In this document: piece by piece, positions 33,240 through 44,782 of the stretch
Numbering within the stretch: the stretch's first letter is position 1
How the letters are laid out: every line of letters starts with the position of its first letter
Assembly: GCA_017591395.1 (NCBI GenBank)
Contig: WEDG01005650.1
Span: 18,514-82,513, forward strand
Source of the DNA: Schistocephalus solidus
Lineage: Eukaryota > Platyhelminthes > Cestoda > Diphyllobothriidea > Diphyllobothriidae
DNA: 64,000 nt
Reading direction: 5' to 3'
Notes under the pieces: model-generated
What the model saw: the letters and a program-made list of their open reading frames with translations, nothing else
Told to the model about the DNA's origin: nothing
Database searches by the model: none
Program-made: the position numbers and the translations under genes

Positions 33240-35930
33240 CACCCCCTATTTTTCAAACGCCACAAATAGCCTTCCTTTCCAAGGTTTTCATCCAAATATG
33301 CCGTTGTACAATAATCTCAGTTCTCTTAACAGTAACATTTCTACAAATTGTAAACCAGAGCAATTTTGTTTCCCACCTTTCGTTTCTTCTTTCCAGTTTT
33401 CTTCTCCGCCACCAAATTATCCTTTTTTTATAAATACTGATGAGCGTAACCTGCAGCTCAGGAATATGCTCAGCTTAGTTTCACTCAATGCGAGATCAGT
33501 TGTAAATAAGATGGCTGAGCTTAGAACAGTAGACTTTGAGCTTGATCCAAATGTGCTGCGCATCACTGAATCCTCGGCTCACTCTCTTATTTCTGACTCG
33601 ATGCTTGCTATAGATAATTTCAATTTGTACCGACAAGACCGCGCTGAAAAACGTGGCAGTGGTTGCCTCATTTATATTAAGTCATCCTTTGTACATTTCC
33701 CTTTTCAGCTGAGCATCTCGTACTTTTCTGGAAATGTATGCTTTGCTTCAGTCATCCTCCCTCACAATAAAAAAGCGTTAATTGGCTGTGTCTATAATCC
33801 TCCGTGTTATTCTGGCAATGAAAGCGAGCTTTGTGAACTATTTCAAAAAGTTGCAGACACTCAATTTGATGTCAAAATAATCGTATGAGATTTAAATCTG
33901 CATGAAATTGACTTGAAGGCAAATTCCTCTCCACTTAGACATCAGAAATTGGTCGATACTATTTACTTTTCAAACATGTCCCAACTGGTCAGATCAGTTA
34001 CTAGAAATGACAACATTTTAGATTTAATTTTTACAAATGATGTCCACCCTCTCTTGATGAATTTTCATCATGATCTTTTCACAAGTGATCACGCAATAAT
34101 TCACTGTTTTTTTCCAGTCCCCCTTCTTACGAAGCTTGAGGGTAAATGCAATAAACTCGACTTTGCTAACACAAATCATGTATGATACATAATTTCGTAA
34201 GCAATCTAGATTGGCATAGAATATTCGTAATCAATGATCCAAACTTTTTCCGTGAGCAATTGCAGAGCATCACATAAAAAATCCAGGATTTAATTCCGTT
34301 TAAGATGTTTACTTCAAATACAGCTTTCTCTATTGTTCCGCATTTTCTCCAGAAGAGACATAAAATTACCGAAATCAATTTAAAGTTTCATCTAAAAGCT
34401 CTTTGTCAGTTCATTTAAGGATTGCACAAATATTTGAATAAGCATCGAAAATTAGGCTCGCGAAAGATACGCACAGGGAGTCTCGGGCACTAAGTGATGC
34501 CAATTCATCCAAATCTGTTGCTCAAAGCTTCCATGTTCGGTCATCGGCTAAGCGTCTGAATGTAACTCCACCCTTACTCGACTGTAACAAAAAATGTGTT
34601 ACAGACGATTCGGGCAAAGCAGAGTTGTTCAATTCGTTTTTTGCCAACCACTTTACCACTGAAACAAGGCAACTTCCACTATTCCTCTGCTTTCAAATTC
34701 ACTACGAACAACCATATCTTTCTCGCCTTCATGTATTCAAAAGGAAATAGCTCACCTAAAAAATTCACATTTGGTTGGAACTGATAACATTCCAAACTCG
34801 CTTATTAAACAGTTAAGGGATTTTCCACCTTTACTAAGCAAGTTATTCTCAGTATTTCTCGAAAATGGTTTCTTCCCCGATTTCTGGAAAACTTCTATTA
34901 TAATACCAGTTTTAAAATCTGGTTCCTGCTCGGACATTCATAACTATCGCGGTGTTGATAAAACGCCATCCCTTGCTAAACTCTTCGAAAAACTAATTGC
35001 AAAACAAATCACGGATTTTTGCATAAGCAATCAAATTATCAACTTTCCCAGCACGGCTCCCTATCGGACCGCTCTTGTGAAACCTGCCACATGTCTTTTC
35101 TAAATCAACTGACCTCTCTTCGTAATGATCATCTCTCTGTGGTAGTTATCTATTTTGATCTTAGAAATTAACTCGATAAAGTGCCTCATAGACATTGTCT
35201 AGCTAAACTAGAAGCTATAGGATTTCGTAGTCCCCTTACTGACTTTATAAGATCATACCTAAATGATCGAAAGCAAAGAGTTTTAGTAGGGTCCTCATAC
35301 TCAAGTGCTACCCCGACTGTTAGTGGTGTCCTTCAAGGTACCGTATTAGGTCCTTTGTTGTTCTTACTGTATATAAATGATATTTCATCGATAGTTTAAC
35401 ATTCTCAATTTTTATTTATGCTGATGACCTCAAATGCGTGTCTTCCTTCTCTATCTCTACGACCAAACGGTGCCTAGTAAAAATTCATTTAGACTTAGAC
35501 GTTATTTCGGCCTGGAGCTCGACATGGCTAATGTAGTGCTCACCTACTAAGTGTTGCCACCTGTGGGCCTGTAAGTCTGCCGCAACCTCTTATTTTTGAA
35601 GGCTGCCCTATGATTGAATGTTCCTCCATCAAGGACTTGGGCTTAACCTACACCAAAAAATTAGAAATTTCACCTCATGCACATAGAATTACGGCCAAAG
35701 ATGCTCAGATTTGCGGCTTCATTTCTTATAATTTCTACCTTCCTGAAATTAAATTAAGACTTTATCTGCACTAATTATACCTCCCCCTGCATCCTCCACG
35801 TTTTAAACGCTCTCTATTCTTTGCTTTTAGGTATAGGTTTCTTTGGAATAACTTGCCAATTGAAATAAGGTCATTTACTTGTCTATCTGCCTTCAAGCGA
35901 AATGTGCTCATTTATCTCAACACTGATTCT
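33240..35930 (+). pseudogene. LINE B2 ORF2 (endonuclease-RT), broken
   Basis: This holds a well-preserved B endonuclease. The open piece 33298-33888 starts MPLYNNLSSLNSNIS and has LSLVSLNARSVVNKMAELRT (Asn), LRITESSAHS (ITESW with Trp lost), GCLIYIKSSFVHF and IGCVYNPPCYSGNESELC. The next piece, 33913-34185, has DNILDLIFTNDVHPLLMNFH and FTSDHAIIHCF (Ser-Asp-His). RT: FWKTSIIIPVLKSGS, NYRGVDKTPSLAKLFEKLIA, an Asp box damaged to YFDLRN*LDKVPH, and GVLQGTVLGPLLFLLYINDI (35330-35395). The YADD region is one base short at about 35410. The C-terminal block lies at 35600-35930. Inactive. Confidence 0.8.
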
Positions 35931-36592
35931 ATTTACCTTTTATTTTCCTCATCTTTTCCCAGTAGGTTTCCCCATGACTCGGAGAAAGGACCATCGGGAA
36001 TTTAAATGACCCTCTTGAAACTATATTTTCGTTACCTCGGGTCGCCCATGAACTATGATGTCTCCTTATATCACCATTCATCCATACGATAACGTCATTA
36101 GCACGTACACATTCGGTGGTCCACAGTCTAAAATGCTACCTCTTCTTTGAATACTTACCATCATCAGAATTCAATTCTAGATCCTAAGATGCTGAGGACT
36201 GAAGATCATTGACGCATTTTCTTGAGATTTTGTTTCATATGCCTAAGTGTTCAAGAACGAATCACCTCGGCGTTTCATTATCTCATTCTGAAATGCTACT
36301 TCCGTATTACCCTATTCTACCACCTGACCATTTTTCCTAAGCAGTTTTTGTCTACTACCTTCTATTAAAAAATGAAGGCTTATTGAACTATACCTCCATT
36401 TTTATGGTAGGAGTTTTTTTTCACTGCCTTTTTTTCTAGTTCACCATTAATTGTAAAACATCGCTAACTGCTGAACTAGCAGGTCAAGTTATGTATTTGT
36501 ACATTTTATCTGCACACATTTTCATATCTTTAGTTCGTTACTAATGTTTGCTTAGACAGTGCTTTGCCGGTGCTAACGAAATATAAATTCAA

Positions 36593-38850
36593 AATATCAT
36601 TTATATACAGGAAGAACAACAAAGGACCTACTACCTTTCCTTGAAGGACACCGCTAACAATCGGGGTAGCAGTTTGAGTATGAGGACCCTACTAAAACTT
36701 TCTGCTTTCCATCATTTTGGTATGATGTAATAAAGTCAGTAAGGGGACTAAGAAATCCTATAGCTTCTAGTTTAGCTAGACAATGTCTATGAGGCACTTT
36801 ATCGAGTTAATTTCTAAGATCAAAATAGATAACTACCACAGAGAGATGATCATTACGAAGAGAGGTCAGTTGATTTAGAAAAGACATGTGGCAGGTTTCA
36901 CAAGAGCGGTCCGATAGGGAGCCGTGCTGGGAAAAGTTGATAATTTGATTGCTTATGCAAAAATCCGTGATTTGTTTTGCAATAACCTTTTCAAAGAGTT
37001 AAGCAAAAGAGGGCGTTTTATAAACACCGCGATAGTTATGAATGTCAGATCGGGAACCAGATTTAAAAACTGGTATTAAAATAGAAGTTTTCCAGTAATC
37101 GGGGAAGAAACCAATTTCGAGAAATACTGAGAATAATTTGCTATGTAGAGGGGGAAAATGCCTACTCAGTTAAATATGTGAGTTAAGATTGTTATCAGTT
37201 CCAACCAAATGTGAATATTTAGGTGAGCTATTTCTTTTTGAATACGTGAAGGCGAGAAAGTAATGGTTGTTAGAAGTGAATTTGAAAGCAGAGGAATAGT
37301 GGAAGTTGCCTAGTTTCCGTGGTAAAGTGGTTGGCAAAAAACGAATAACACAATTCTGTTTTGCCAAAATCCTCTGTTATATATTTTCTGAGACAGTCGA
37401 GTAAGGGTGGAGTGACATTCAGACGCTTAGCCGATGACCGAACATGGAAGATTTGAGCAACAGATTTGGATGAATTGGCATCACTTAGTGCCCGAGACTC
37501 CCTACGCGTATCTCTCTGGAGCCTTATTTTCGATGCCAATTCAAGTATTTGTGCAATCCTTAAGTCAACTGACAAAGATCTTTAAGATAAATCTTTAAGC
37601 TGCTTTCGAAATTTTTAAAGTCTGTTTTGGAGAAAATGTCGAACAGTTGAAAAAGCTGTATTTGAATTAAAAATCATAAACGCGATTAAAGCCTGGATTT
37701 TTCATGTGAGGCTCTGCAATATCTCACGGAAAAAGTTTGGATCATTGATTGAAAATATGCGATATTAATCTAGAGTACTTACGAAAGTATTTACTCATAC
37801 ATGATTTGTGTTAGCAAAGTCGAGTTTATTGCATTTACCCTCAAGCTTCGTAAGAAGGGGGACTGGAAAACAACAGTGAATTATTGCGTGATCACTTGTG
37901 AATAGATCATGATGTAAATTCATAAAGAGAGGGTGACATAATGTGTAAAAATTAAATCTCAAAATGTTGTCATTTCTAGTAACTGATCTGACCAGTTGGG
38001 ACATGTTTAAAAAGTAAATAGTATCGACCAATTTCTGATGTTTAGATGGAGAGGAATTTGCCGGCCAGTCAATGTCTGGCAGATTGAAATCGCTTCGATT
38101 ATTTTGACATCAAATTGAGTGTCTGCAACGTTTTGAAATAGTTCACAAAGCTCGCTTTCATTGCCAGAATAACACGGAGGATTATAGACACAGCCAATAA
38201 CCGCTTTTTTATTGTGCGGAAGGATGACTGAAGCAAAGCATACATTTCCAGAAAAGTACGAAATGCTTAATTGAAAAGAGAAATTTACAAAGGATGACTT
38301 AATATAAAGGAGGCAACCACCACCACGTATTTCAGCGTGGTATTGTCGGTGCAAATTGAAATTATCTATAGCAAGCGTCTAGTCAGTAATAAGAGAGAAA
38401 GCCGAGGATTCAGTGATGCACAGCACGTCTGGATCAAACTCGAAGGCTACTGTTCTTAGCTCGGTCATCTTATTTACAACTGATCTCGCATTGAGTAAAA
38501 CTAAGCTGAGCGTATTTCTGAGCTGCAGGTTTGGCTCATCAGTTTTTATGAAAATCGAACATTTGGTGGCGAAGAAGAAAATTGGAAAGAAGAAACGAAA
38601 GGTGGGAACAAAATTGCTCTGGTCTACAATTTTTCGAAACGTCACTGTTGAAAAAATTATGATTATTGTTGAAACTGCACATTTGGATGAAAACCATGTA
38701 AGGGAAGGCTATATTGTGGCTTGGGAAAGATAAGGGGTGACATAGAAATGGAACATTAAGGGGAGTTAGCATTAATTGGCGGAAAACGTGAATTTGAAAA
38801 TGGAAGAAATAATTTCGAAAAACTGGTAACAAAATTAGAAGTGTTAATTA
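36593..38850 (-). pseudogene. LINE B3 ORF2 N-terminal part (endonuclease and RT fingers)
   Basis: On the minus strand from 38850: LSLVLLNARSVVNKMTELRT, FDPDVLCITESSAFS, then 38354-38007 with GGGCLLYIKSSFVNFSFQLS and IGCVYNPPCYSGNESELC; NMSQLVRSVTRNDNIL; FTSDHAIIHCCF (Ser-Asp-His). The linker at 37575-37270 reads AQILELASKIRLQRDTRRES. RT fingers and palm follow to GVLQGKVVG-like remains at 36640, where B2 cut the element. Frame changes occur about every 300-400 bases. Confidence 0.75.
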
Positions 38851-39770
38851 TTAAGGGATTTCGGACAATTTTTGGTTGGGAAAAATGCTAACGTTAGCAT
38901 TCGCAGCTGTTTTAGATGCTGAGGGGTTTGGCAGGTTTCCCATCGGTAATGAAATTACTGATTTTAATGCCTGGATTAGCCAATGATTCAGATTTACTAG
39001 GAGTTTTCTTAGGTTTAGTAGATTTGGCAGTTATAGCAGGCATGATTTGCTTTGGATGAGAAAAGAAGTGGCGTTGACACGATTTCACTCGAACCAGGAA
39101 CAATAGTAATGGGCGAAGATACAGCTGAAATCGAAATTCCTTCGATCTGGAGGGCGATGGGTTTGCATTAGCTAGAGGACAAACCTCTGAGATAACACTT
39201 AGTATTGAAGGTGTAGACCAAGGCTTCTCTTTTGCTAATGATGGAGAAACTGGACGTTCCATTGGGTTTTATCCGTACAGATAAACAACTTGTTTTTTTT
39301 CAAATATAAAGCTGAGTGCTCATGCTTAAAGAAAAAAGGTACATTTCAATCGCAGAAAAAGGTTTGACCAGAATTGGCGTGTTTTTGCTACGGGAAGACA
39401 ACCTTTTTAGCTTCAGCGACTTTAAAGTAAAAGCCGCATGAGAAAAGGAAATGAAATGCAACGTCAAGGGGGATTTTACTCTTAGGGACGTTTTTGAAAA
39501 ATAAATTTGAACTTCGCTTATCTCGGTCAATTGACTCAGTCCTGACAATGTTTATAAAGGCTGTGAGTGAAGACAACTTTCCATCAAAAATGGTACCAAG
39601 GATCATGAAGGGAGAACCATATTTAGACATAAAAGTATTAAAGTTTTCCAGGGCGTCAAGGTTTAATTCCTTCATGCTTACGGTGTGTTGCTGTAGCGGA
39701 AGTTTCATGCGAAGAGGATGTTTGCGTCTAAGCACTGAATGGGGTTTCCTATTGATTTTAAAATATAACT
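38851..39770 (-). pseudogene. LINE B3 ORF1
   Basis: Minus-strand ORF1 of family B. The piece 39735-39388 begins LRRKHPLRMKLPLQQHTVS and has KELNLDALENFNTFMSKYG, LTAFINIVRTESIDRD and NLFFKNVPKSKIPLDVAFHF. The piece 39262-38912 has VSPSLAKEKPWSTPSI and KQIMPAITAKSTKPKKTPSK. The KNVPKSKIPLDVAF segment is shared by all B copies and might be an RNA-binding strand-helix unit (inference). Confidence 0.65.
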
Positions 39771-40281
39771 ATTTTTCAAATCGATAATTCAAAAGGAAAA
39801 TCGCCACTAGTGAAGTTTTGCGGATTAAAGATGAAATATTTGAAAAATGTGTTTTAAGCAAAGCACTGCAAGCAAATATCTGCTAGGTAACGGGTTTTAA
39901 CTGAAAAATAGAACTGAAAATATGCAGGAGGAAAATTATATCAACTGGTATACCAGTAACTGTAAATTAGTTTTCGTTGGAAATAATGTAAACTTACCAA
40001 ATTTCAACTTTATTTCTAGAATAAACCTTTAGATTCCATCCTTTTGACGTAAATCTGCGAGAACATTAATGAGGCTATGTAGGGTGAAAATTTTTAACTG
40101 TATATTTCTCCCTTATGTCAATTACAATAACTGAAGGTGTGTGCAGCTGATAATGGGGTAGAAATACAATAAATTGTCAATAATTAAGCTAATATTTTCA
40201 ACAGGAAACGAAGAAATCGGTTTAAAATTCAAGAATTCACTTATCTTCGAATTTAAAACAACCGCCTTCGACCTTGACCTT

Positions 40282-40921
40282 GCGTTACGCAACAGATTTT
40301 GCAGAATTTGGCTCGCAGAGTGCGCAAGATTCCCTCTGTCTGTCAGGTGCAAGACGAATCTTACAGGCTTATTCAAAAATCCCTGCAATCCTTAGATGTA
40401 CAGATAACGAGCTAGTATATTGATCTTTAAACTGCTTCCTCAATTTCTGTAATCTTGGCAAAAGGATATGAGGGACGGTGGATTCCGACGCGTAGGGCTT
40501 GACAATTTAGGTTGGCACAAATTCCAGGATGTTATTTGAAACGACTGACATGAAGTCAAAATGACTTGCTGCGTCGTTCATATAGGAGAGATGCTGCCAG
40601 TCCAATGAGTCCAAAAGTTATTAATTAAGCTCATATCTGCTAGGTCAAAAGCATGATATGTATGAAAGCGCTAGCCTTTTTCAATGAGACAATCGGTAAG
40701 CAAAATTGAATTAATGTATGGTCATTTTGAAAGAGGCAATGCTTAAAATCAACGAAGAGGGTAGCAATGTCATTTGTGAAAATGAGGACTAATATGCTTG
40801 TCTCTCGTTGAAGAACGGACAAGCTGGGACCAATTATAAAAATAAAAGATATCTAGGAAAGGCTGAAATCTGTGTGGACAAAAATTTGAAATCCAGTCAA
40901 TTTCAGGTAAATTAAAATCCC
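40282..40921 (-). pseudogene. Diverged LINE B relative, endonuclease end
   Basis: On the minus strand this begins at 40921 with GDFNLPEIDW, then WSQLVRSSTRD, DCLIEKG and, near 40388-40122, NKPVRFVLHLTDRGNLAHSA. The order is that of the B endonuclease and the following linker, but the sequence differs much more than between B1-B6. It is therefore an older or sister family. Its 5' end is cut exactly at the active-site Gly-Asp, against the MULE/ZSWIM fragment. B3's 5' end cuts its other side. Confidence 0.6.
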
Positions 40922-42057
40922 CAGTCTGAAGCTTCCTTTGGTATTAGTTACAAAATGAAGGACCTGGCAAACATGCGCAGGCGCATTTTGCGCACAGACC
41001 CGTCAGCCATGGGTATGATGGAGGCCCTTCAAAATATGAAGGGTGGCTCTTTCTCTGATTACCTGTATGGCAAAGAAGGCATGGAGGACATGTGCTTCAC
41101 AACGTTAGCCCTTAAGGGCATGTTTGCTCAGTATGTGAAAGTGGTGCAGATGGATGTTACCTACCAAACTAACCGCCATGGGTTTGTATTGTATCACATA
41201 GTGATAACCGATTAGCATGGTCATGCGCGGTCCGTGTTTTATGCGTTTATATGAAGTGAAACGGCCGAGAGTATTGAATGGGTAGTTAGAAAGTTTAGGG
41301 AAATTATGGGCTCTGCTACTAGGGAAATACGCACGGTTTTCCTTGAAAAGTATGCTTGGGAAATAAGAGCATGGCGAAGAATTTTTTCTGAAATTGAAAT
41401 ATCTATTTTATTATGTCCTATCCATGTTCTGCACACCTTCAGACGAAAGGTCACGCGTCTGTATACCAAAGACAAAGCTGAATTAAATATGTTTTTTTGT
41501 TAAGAAGGATGTGAGAACTGTGAGTATTTCAACATTTAAGGCCGTAATGCAGCAAATGGAAACCAATTTTCCAGGACTCTGGCCCTATGTTCAGGAAAAT
41601 TGGTTGACTTGTGAGCGAATGTGGGTGCACCATGCTAGAGCACGGGTTATCACCTACGGTGACAACACGACAAATAAGACTGAAAGTCTTAATAGAGTGC
41701 TCAAGCAATGGTTCGGGCCCTACATGAGCCTAAATGACTGTGTAAACAGTCTAGTGACCTTTCTTTAGTCCAAAGATGTTGACTCTGAAAAATTGGAGGC
41801 TTAGGAATACTGCCATCGCATGCAGTATAACGATCGCCTCATACATGTTGCAGCAATATGTCAGAGGCTGAAAACGTATGCAACAGATGGTTTCCTCAAG
41901 CATCTTGATGCAAGCCAGGGCGTGCAAACTAGAAGTGAATGGGTGGACGCGTGTAGTTGTCGGTTCTTTTCAAATTGGGCGCTAACGTGTGTCCATATAA
42001 TAAACTGTATGACTACGAAGGAACACGACACTCAGCTCTTTGTGAGGGGCTGTAGAT
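40922..42057 (+). pseudogene. MULE-transposase-derived / ZSWIM-like protein fragment
   Basis: This is the one clear non-retroelement coding region. Open pieces 40922-41215, 41306-41503, 41511-41768 and 41820-42059 are nearly collinear. They read MKDLANMRRRILRTD, then VVQMDVTYQTNRHGFVLYHI (first strands of the RNase-H-like transposase fold, with Asp in MDVTY), HVLHTFRRKVTRLY (the C-x2-H/ktfrr region), then RVITYGDNTTNKTESLNRVL and FGPYMSLNDCVNSL. They end in a SWIM zinc finger CSCRFFSNWALTCVH (CxC...CxH). This order is that of ZSWIM1/3-like or MULE proteins. At least three stops (41213, 41503, 41768) break it. It is cut on both sides by LINE fragments. It could be a DNA transposon remnant or a decayed host gene; no terminal inverted repeats were seen. 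Confidence 0.7.
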
Positions 42058-42586
42058 AGGCGGTTGGTTCATATTTGAAGATAAGTGAATTCTCGAATTT
42101 TAAAACCGATTTCTTCGTTTCCTGTTGAAAATATAAGCTTAATTACTGACAATTAATTGTATTTCTACCTCATTATCAGCTGCACACACTTGAAGTTATT
42201 GCAATTGCAAAAGGGTAAAATATAAAGTTTTTAAACTTTTTCACCCTACATAGCCTCATTAAAGTTTTCGCAGATTAACGTCAAAAGGATGGAGTATAAA
42301 GGTTAATTCTAGAAATAAAGTTGAAATTTTGTAAGTTAACCTTATTTCAGCGGAGAATAATGTGCAGTGACTGGTATACCAGTTGATATAATTTTTAATC
42401 CTGCATAGCCTCTCCGCTAATTCTATTTTCAGTTTAAACTCGTGACCTAGCGGCTATTTGCTTGCAGTGCCTTGCTTAAAACACATATTTAAAATATTAC
42501 ATATTTTGTTCCGCAAAACCTCACTAGTGACAATTTTCCTTTCGTATTATCGAATTTAAAAAAATACTTATATTTTAAAACTCAAT

Positions 42587-43511
42587 ATGAAACCCCAGTC
42601 AGTTCTTAGACGCAAACATCCTCTTCGCGTAAAACTTCCACTAGAGCGACCCTCCTTAAGCATGAAGAAATTAGACCTTGACACCCTGGAAAACTTTAAT
42701 ACCTTAATGTCTAAATATGGTTCTCTCTTCAAGATCCTTGGTAGTATTTTTGAGGGAAAGTTGTCTCCACTCACTCCTCAACAATGCGTGAAACTAGAGC
42801 CTTTTATAAACATGGTCAGTACCGAGTCAATTGACTGACATAAGAGAAGTTTCAATTTTCTTTTAAAAAACGTCCCCAAGAGTAAAATCCCCCTGGACGT
42901 TACATTTCATTTCCTTTACTCATGCGGCTTTATCTTAAAATACACTGAAGCTAAAAGGTTGTCTTCCGTAGCAAAAAACCACCAGTTCTGGTCAACCTAT
43001 TTTCAGCGATTGAAGTTGACCTTATTTTCTCTAAGCACGAGCTTTTAGCTCAATATTTGAAAAAAACAAGTTGTTTATCTGTAGGGATAAAACCCCAATG
43101 GAACGTCGAGTTTCACCCTCATTAGCAAACAAGAAGCCTTCGTCTACATCTCCAATATCAAAAGTTATCTCAGAGGTTTGTCCTGTAGCTAATGAAAGCC
43201 CACGGCTCTCCGGATCGACAGGAATTTCGATTCCAGCTGAATCTTCACCCGTTAACCTTGTTCCTGGTTTGAGTGAAATTGTGTCTAAGCCACTTCTTTC
43301 TCATCCCATGCAAACTATGCATGCTATAGGTGCCGAATCTACTAAACCTAAGCAAACTCCTAGTAAATCTGAATCATTGACTAATCCAGGCATTAAAATC
43401 AGTAATTTCATTACCAATGGGAAACCTGCTAACCCATCAGCATCTACAACAGCTGCGAACGCTAATGTTAGCATACTTCCCAACCCAAATGTGGCCGAAA
43501 TCCCCAAATAA
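42587..43511 (+). pseudogene. LINE B4 ORF1
   Basis: The best B ORF1. 42587-42838 is open (MKPQSVLRRKHPLRVKLPLE, KKLDLDTLENFNTLMSKYG, CVKLEPFINMVSTESID). After a TGA (42836-42838), frame changes bring in LLKNVPKSKIPLDVTFHF and SCGFILKYTEAKRL. 43071-43511 is open with ICRDKTPMERRVSPSLANK, ISEVCPVANESPRLSG, KSTKPKQTPSKSESL and NANVSILPNPNVAEIPK, ending at a TAA also seen in B1 and B2, so that stop is the real C-terminus. No known domain is recognised; the Lys/Ser/Pro-rich second half is probably disordered. Confidence 0.7.
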
Positions 43512-44283
43512 TTAACGCTTCTAATTATGTTACCAGTTTTTCGAAATCATTTATTCCATTTTCAAATGCACGTTTTCCGCCAATTTATGCTAAATTCCCT
43601 CTTAATCTCATTTCTATGCCACCCCCTATCTTTCAAATGCCACAATATAGCCTTCTTTTACAAGGTTTTCATTCAAATATGCCGTTGTACAATAAGCTCA
43701 GTTCTCTTAACAGTAACATTTCGACAAATTGTAGACCAGAGCAATTTTGTTTCCCACCTTTCGTTTCTTCTTTCCAGTTTTCTTCTCCGCCACCAAATTA
43801 TCCTTTTTTATAAATACTGATGAGCGTAACCTGCAGCTCAGGAATACGCTCAGCTTAGTTTCACTCAATGCGAGATCAGTTGTAAATAAGATGGCTGAGC
43901 TTAAAACAGTAGCCTTTGAGCTTGATCCAGATGTGCTGTGCATCACTGAATCCTGGGCTCACTCTCTTATTTCTGACTCGACGCTTGCTATAGATAATTT
44001 CAATTTGTACCGACAAGACCGTGCTGAAAAACGTGGTGGTGGTTGCCTCATTTATATTAAGTCATCCTTTGTACATTTCCTTTTCAGCTGAGCATTTCGT
44101 CCTTTTCTGGAAATGTATGCTTTGCTTCAGTCATCCTCCCGCACAATAAAAAAGCGATAATTGGCTGTGTCTATAATCCTCCGTATTATTCTGGCAATGA
44201 AAGCGAGCTCTGTGAACTATTTAAAAAAGTTACAGACACTCAATTTGATATCAAAATAATCGAAGCGATTTCAATCTGCCAGA

Positions 44284-44782
44284 GTTCGTGTCAAGGGCGT
44301 GTGCAAATAACCACCAATTTTTGTTCTCCAACTTGGACAATTTGAACTCCGTTAGCACTTCACTAGGACTGTTCCGGACAATACTGTTTCAACTGCACGT
44401 ACGTACTTGCTTCCTGCTCATCTGGAATTTTTCTCGTGCCGAAATTCCTCATAAAACGGCATCAAATCGGAATTTGTTTATCATCTTATTCAAGTTGACT
44501 ACGCAGCCTGTGCACTAATACAAACTGACAACAACTTAGGAAACCAAACGTGTACAGCCTCGAGAAGATCTGAAGTTATCCAGGACCTTCGACATCTCCA
44601 AACGGCTGAGTCGTTCCTGCATATTTTTTATACAATTTACAGTTTTTTTAAAGCGTTTTTGAACGACAAGGCGCTTTTTTTGCTCATATTGCTGCAAATA
44701 CTCGCCATATTCCAAACCCAGTTGGAATATTTCGTTATACGCCCAAAAGAGAACATACGCATACACAGTGTTTTTTATACTC
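44284..44782 (+). promoter_or_regulatory. LINE A 5' UTR
   Basis: About 500 bases of non-coding leader, shared with LINE E (428-870), D1 (22592-22700 and 27308-27706, minus) and D3 (56690-57050). An internal Pol II promoter is expected here from the LINE lifestyle; no specific motif could be verified. The 5' terminus starts GTTCGTGTCAAGGGCGTGTG, slightly different from the GTCGTGTGCATAGG start of E and D1. Confidence 0.6.

Larger units (their letters stand above)
31689..36592 (+). mobile_element. LINE B copy B2, full-length, inserted in the reverse B copy
   Basis: A 4.9-kb forward B element. It has a 5' UTR (31689-32220), ORF1 (32222-33131), ORF2 (about 33240-35930), a 3' UTR and a tail (36575-36592). 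Its insertion point inside the palm of the reverse copy is clean: the flanks (CGATGAA on the left, AATATCATT on the right) overlap by at most two bases. It shares specific lesions with B1, see findings. Confidence 0.8.
30166..40281 (-). mobile_element. LINE B reverse copy (B3/B5), split by B2
   Basis: One minus-strand B element in two pieces, 36593-40281 (5' UTR, ORF1, ORF2 to the RT palm) and 30166-31688 (RT palm YADD region to the 3' tail). They meet inside the palm: the first ends at TATAAATGATATTT and the second resumes at TTCATCGATAGTTAAAC, which is contiguous in B1 and B4. Between them lies the forward copy B2. The 5' end at 40281 carries the same AAGGTCAAGGTC start as B1. The total is about 5.2 kb, so it is full length though decayed. 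Confidence 0.75.

Noticed and set aside
38413..38733. 106-codon plus-strand open frame
   Set aside because: Antisense of the B3 endonuclease; the same antisense frame appears opposite B1 and B4 only because the sequences are copies.
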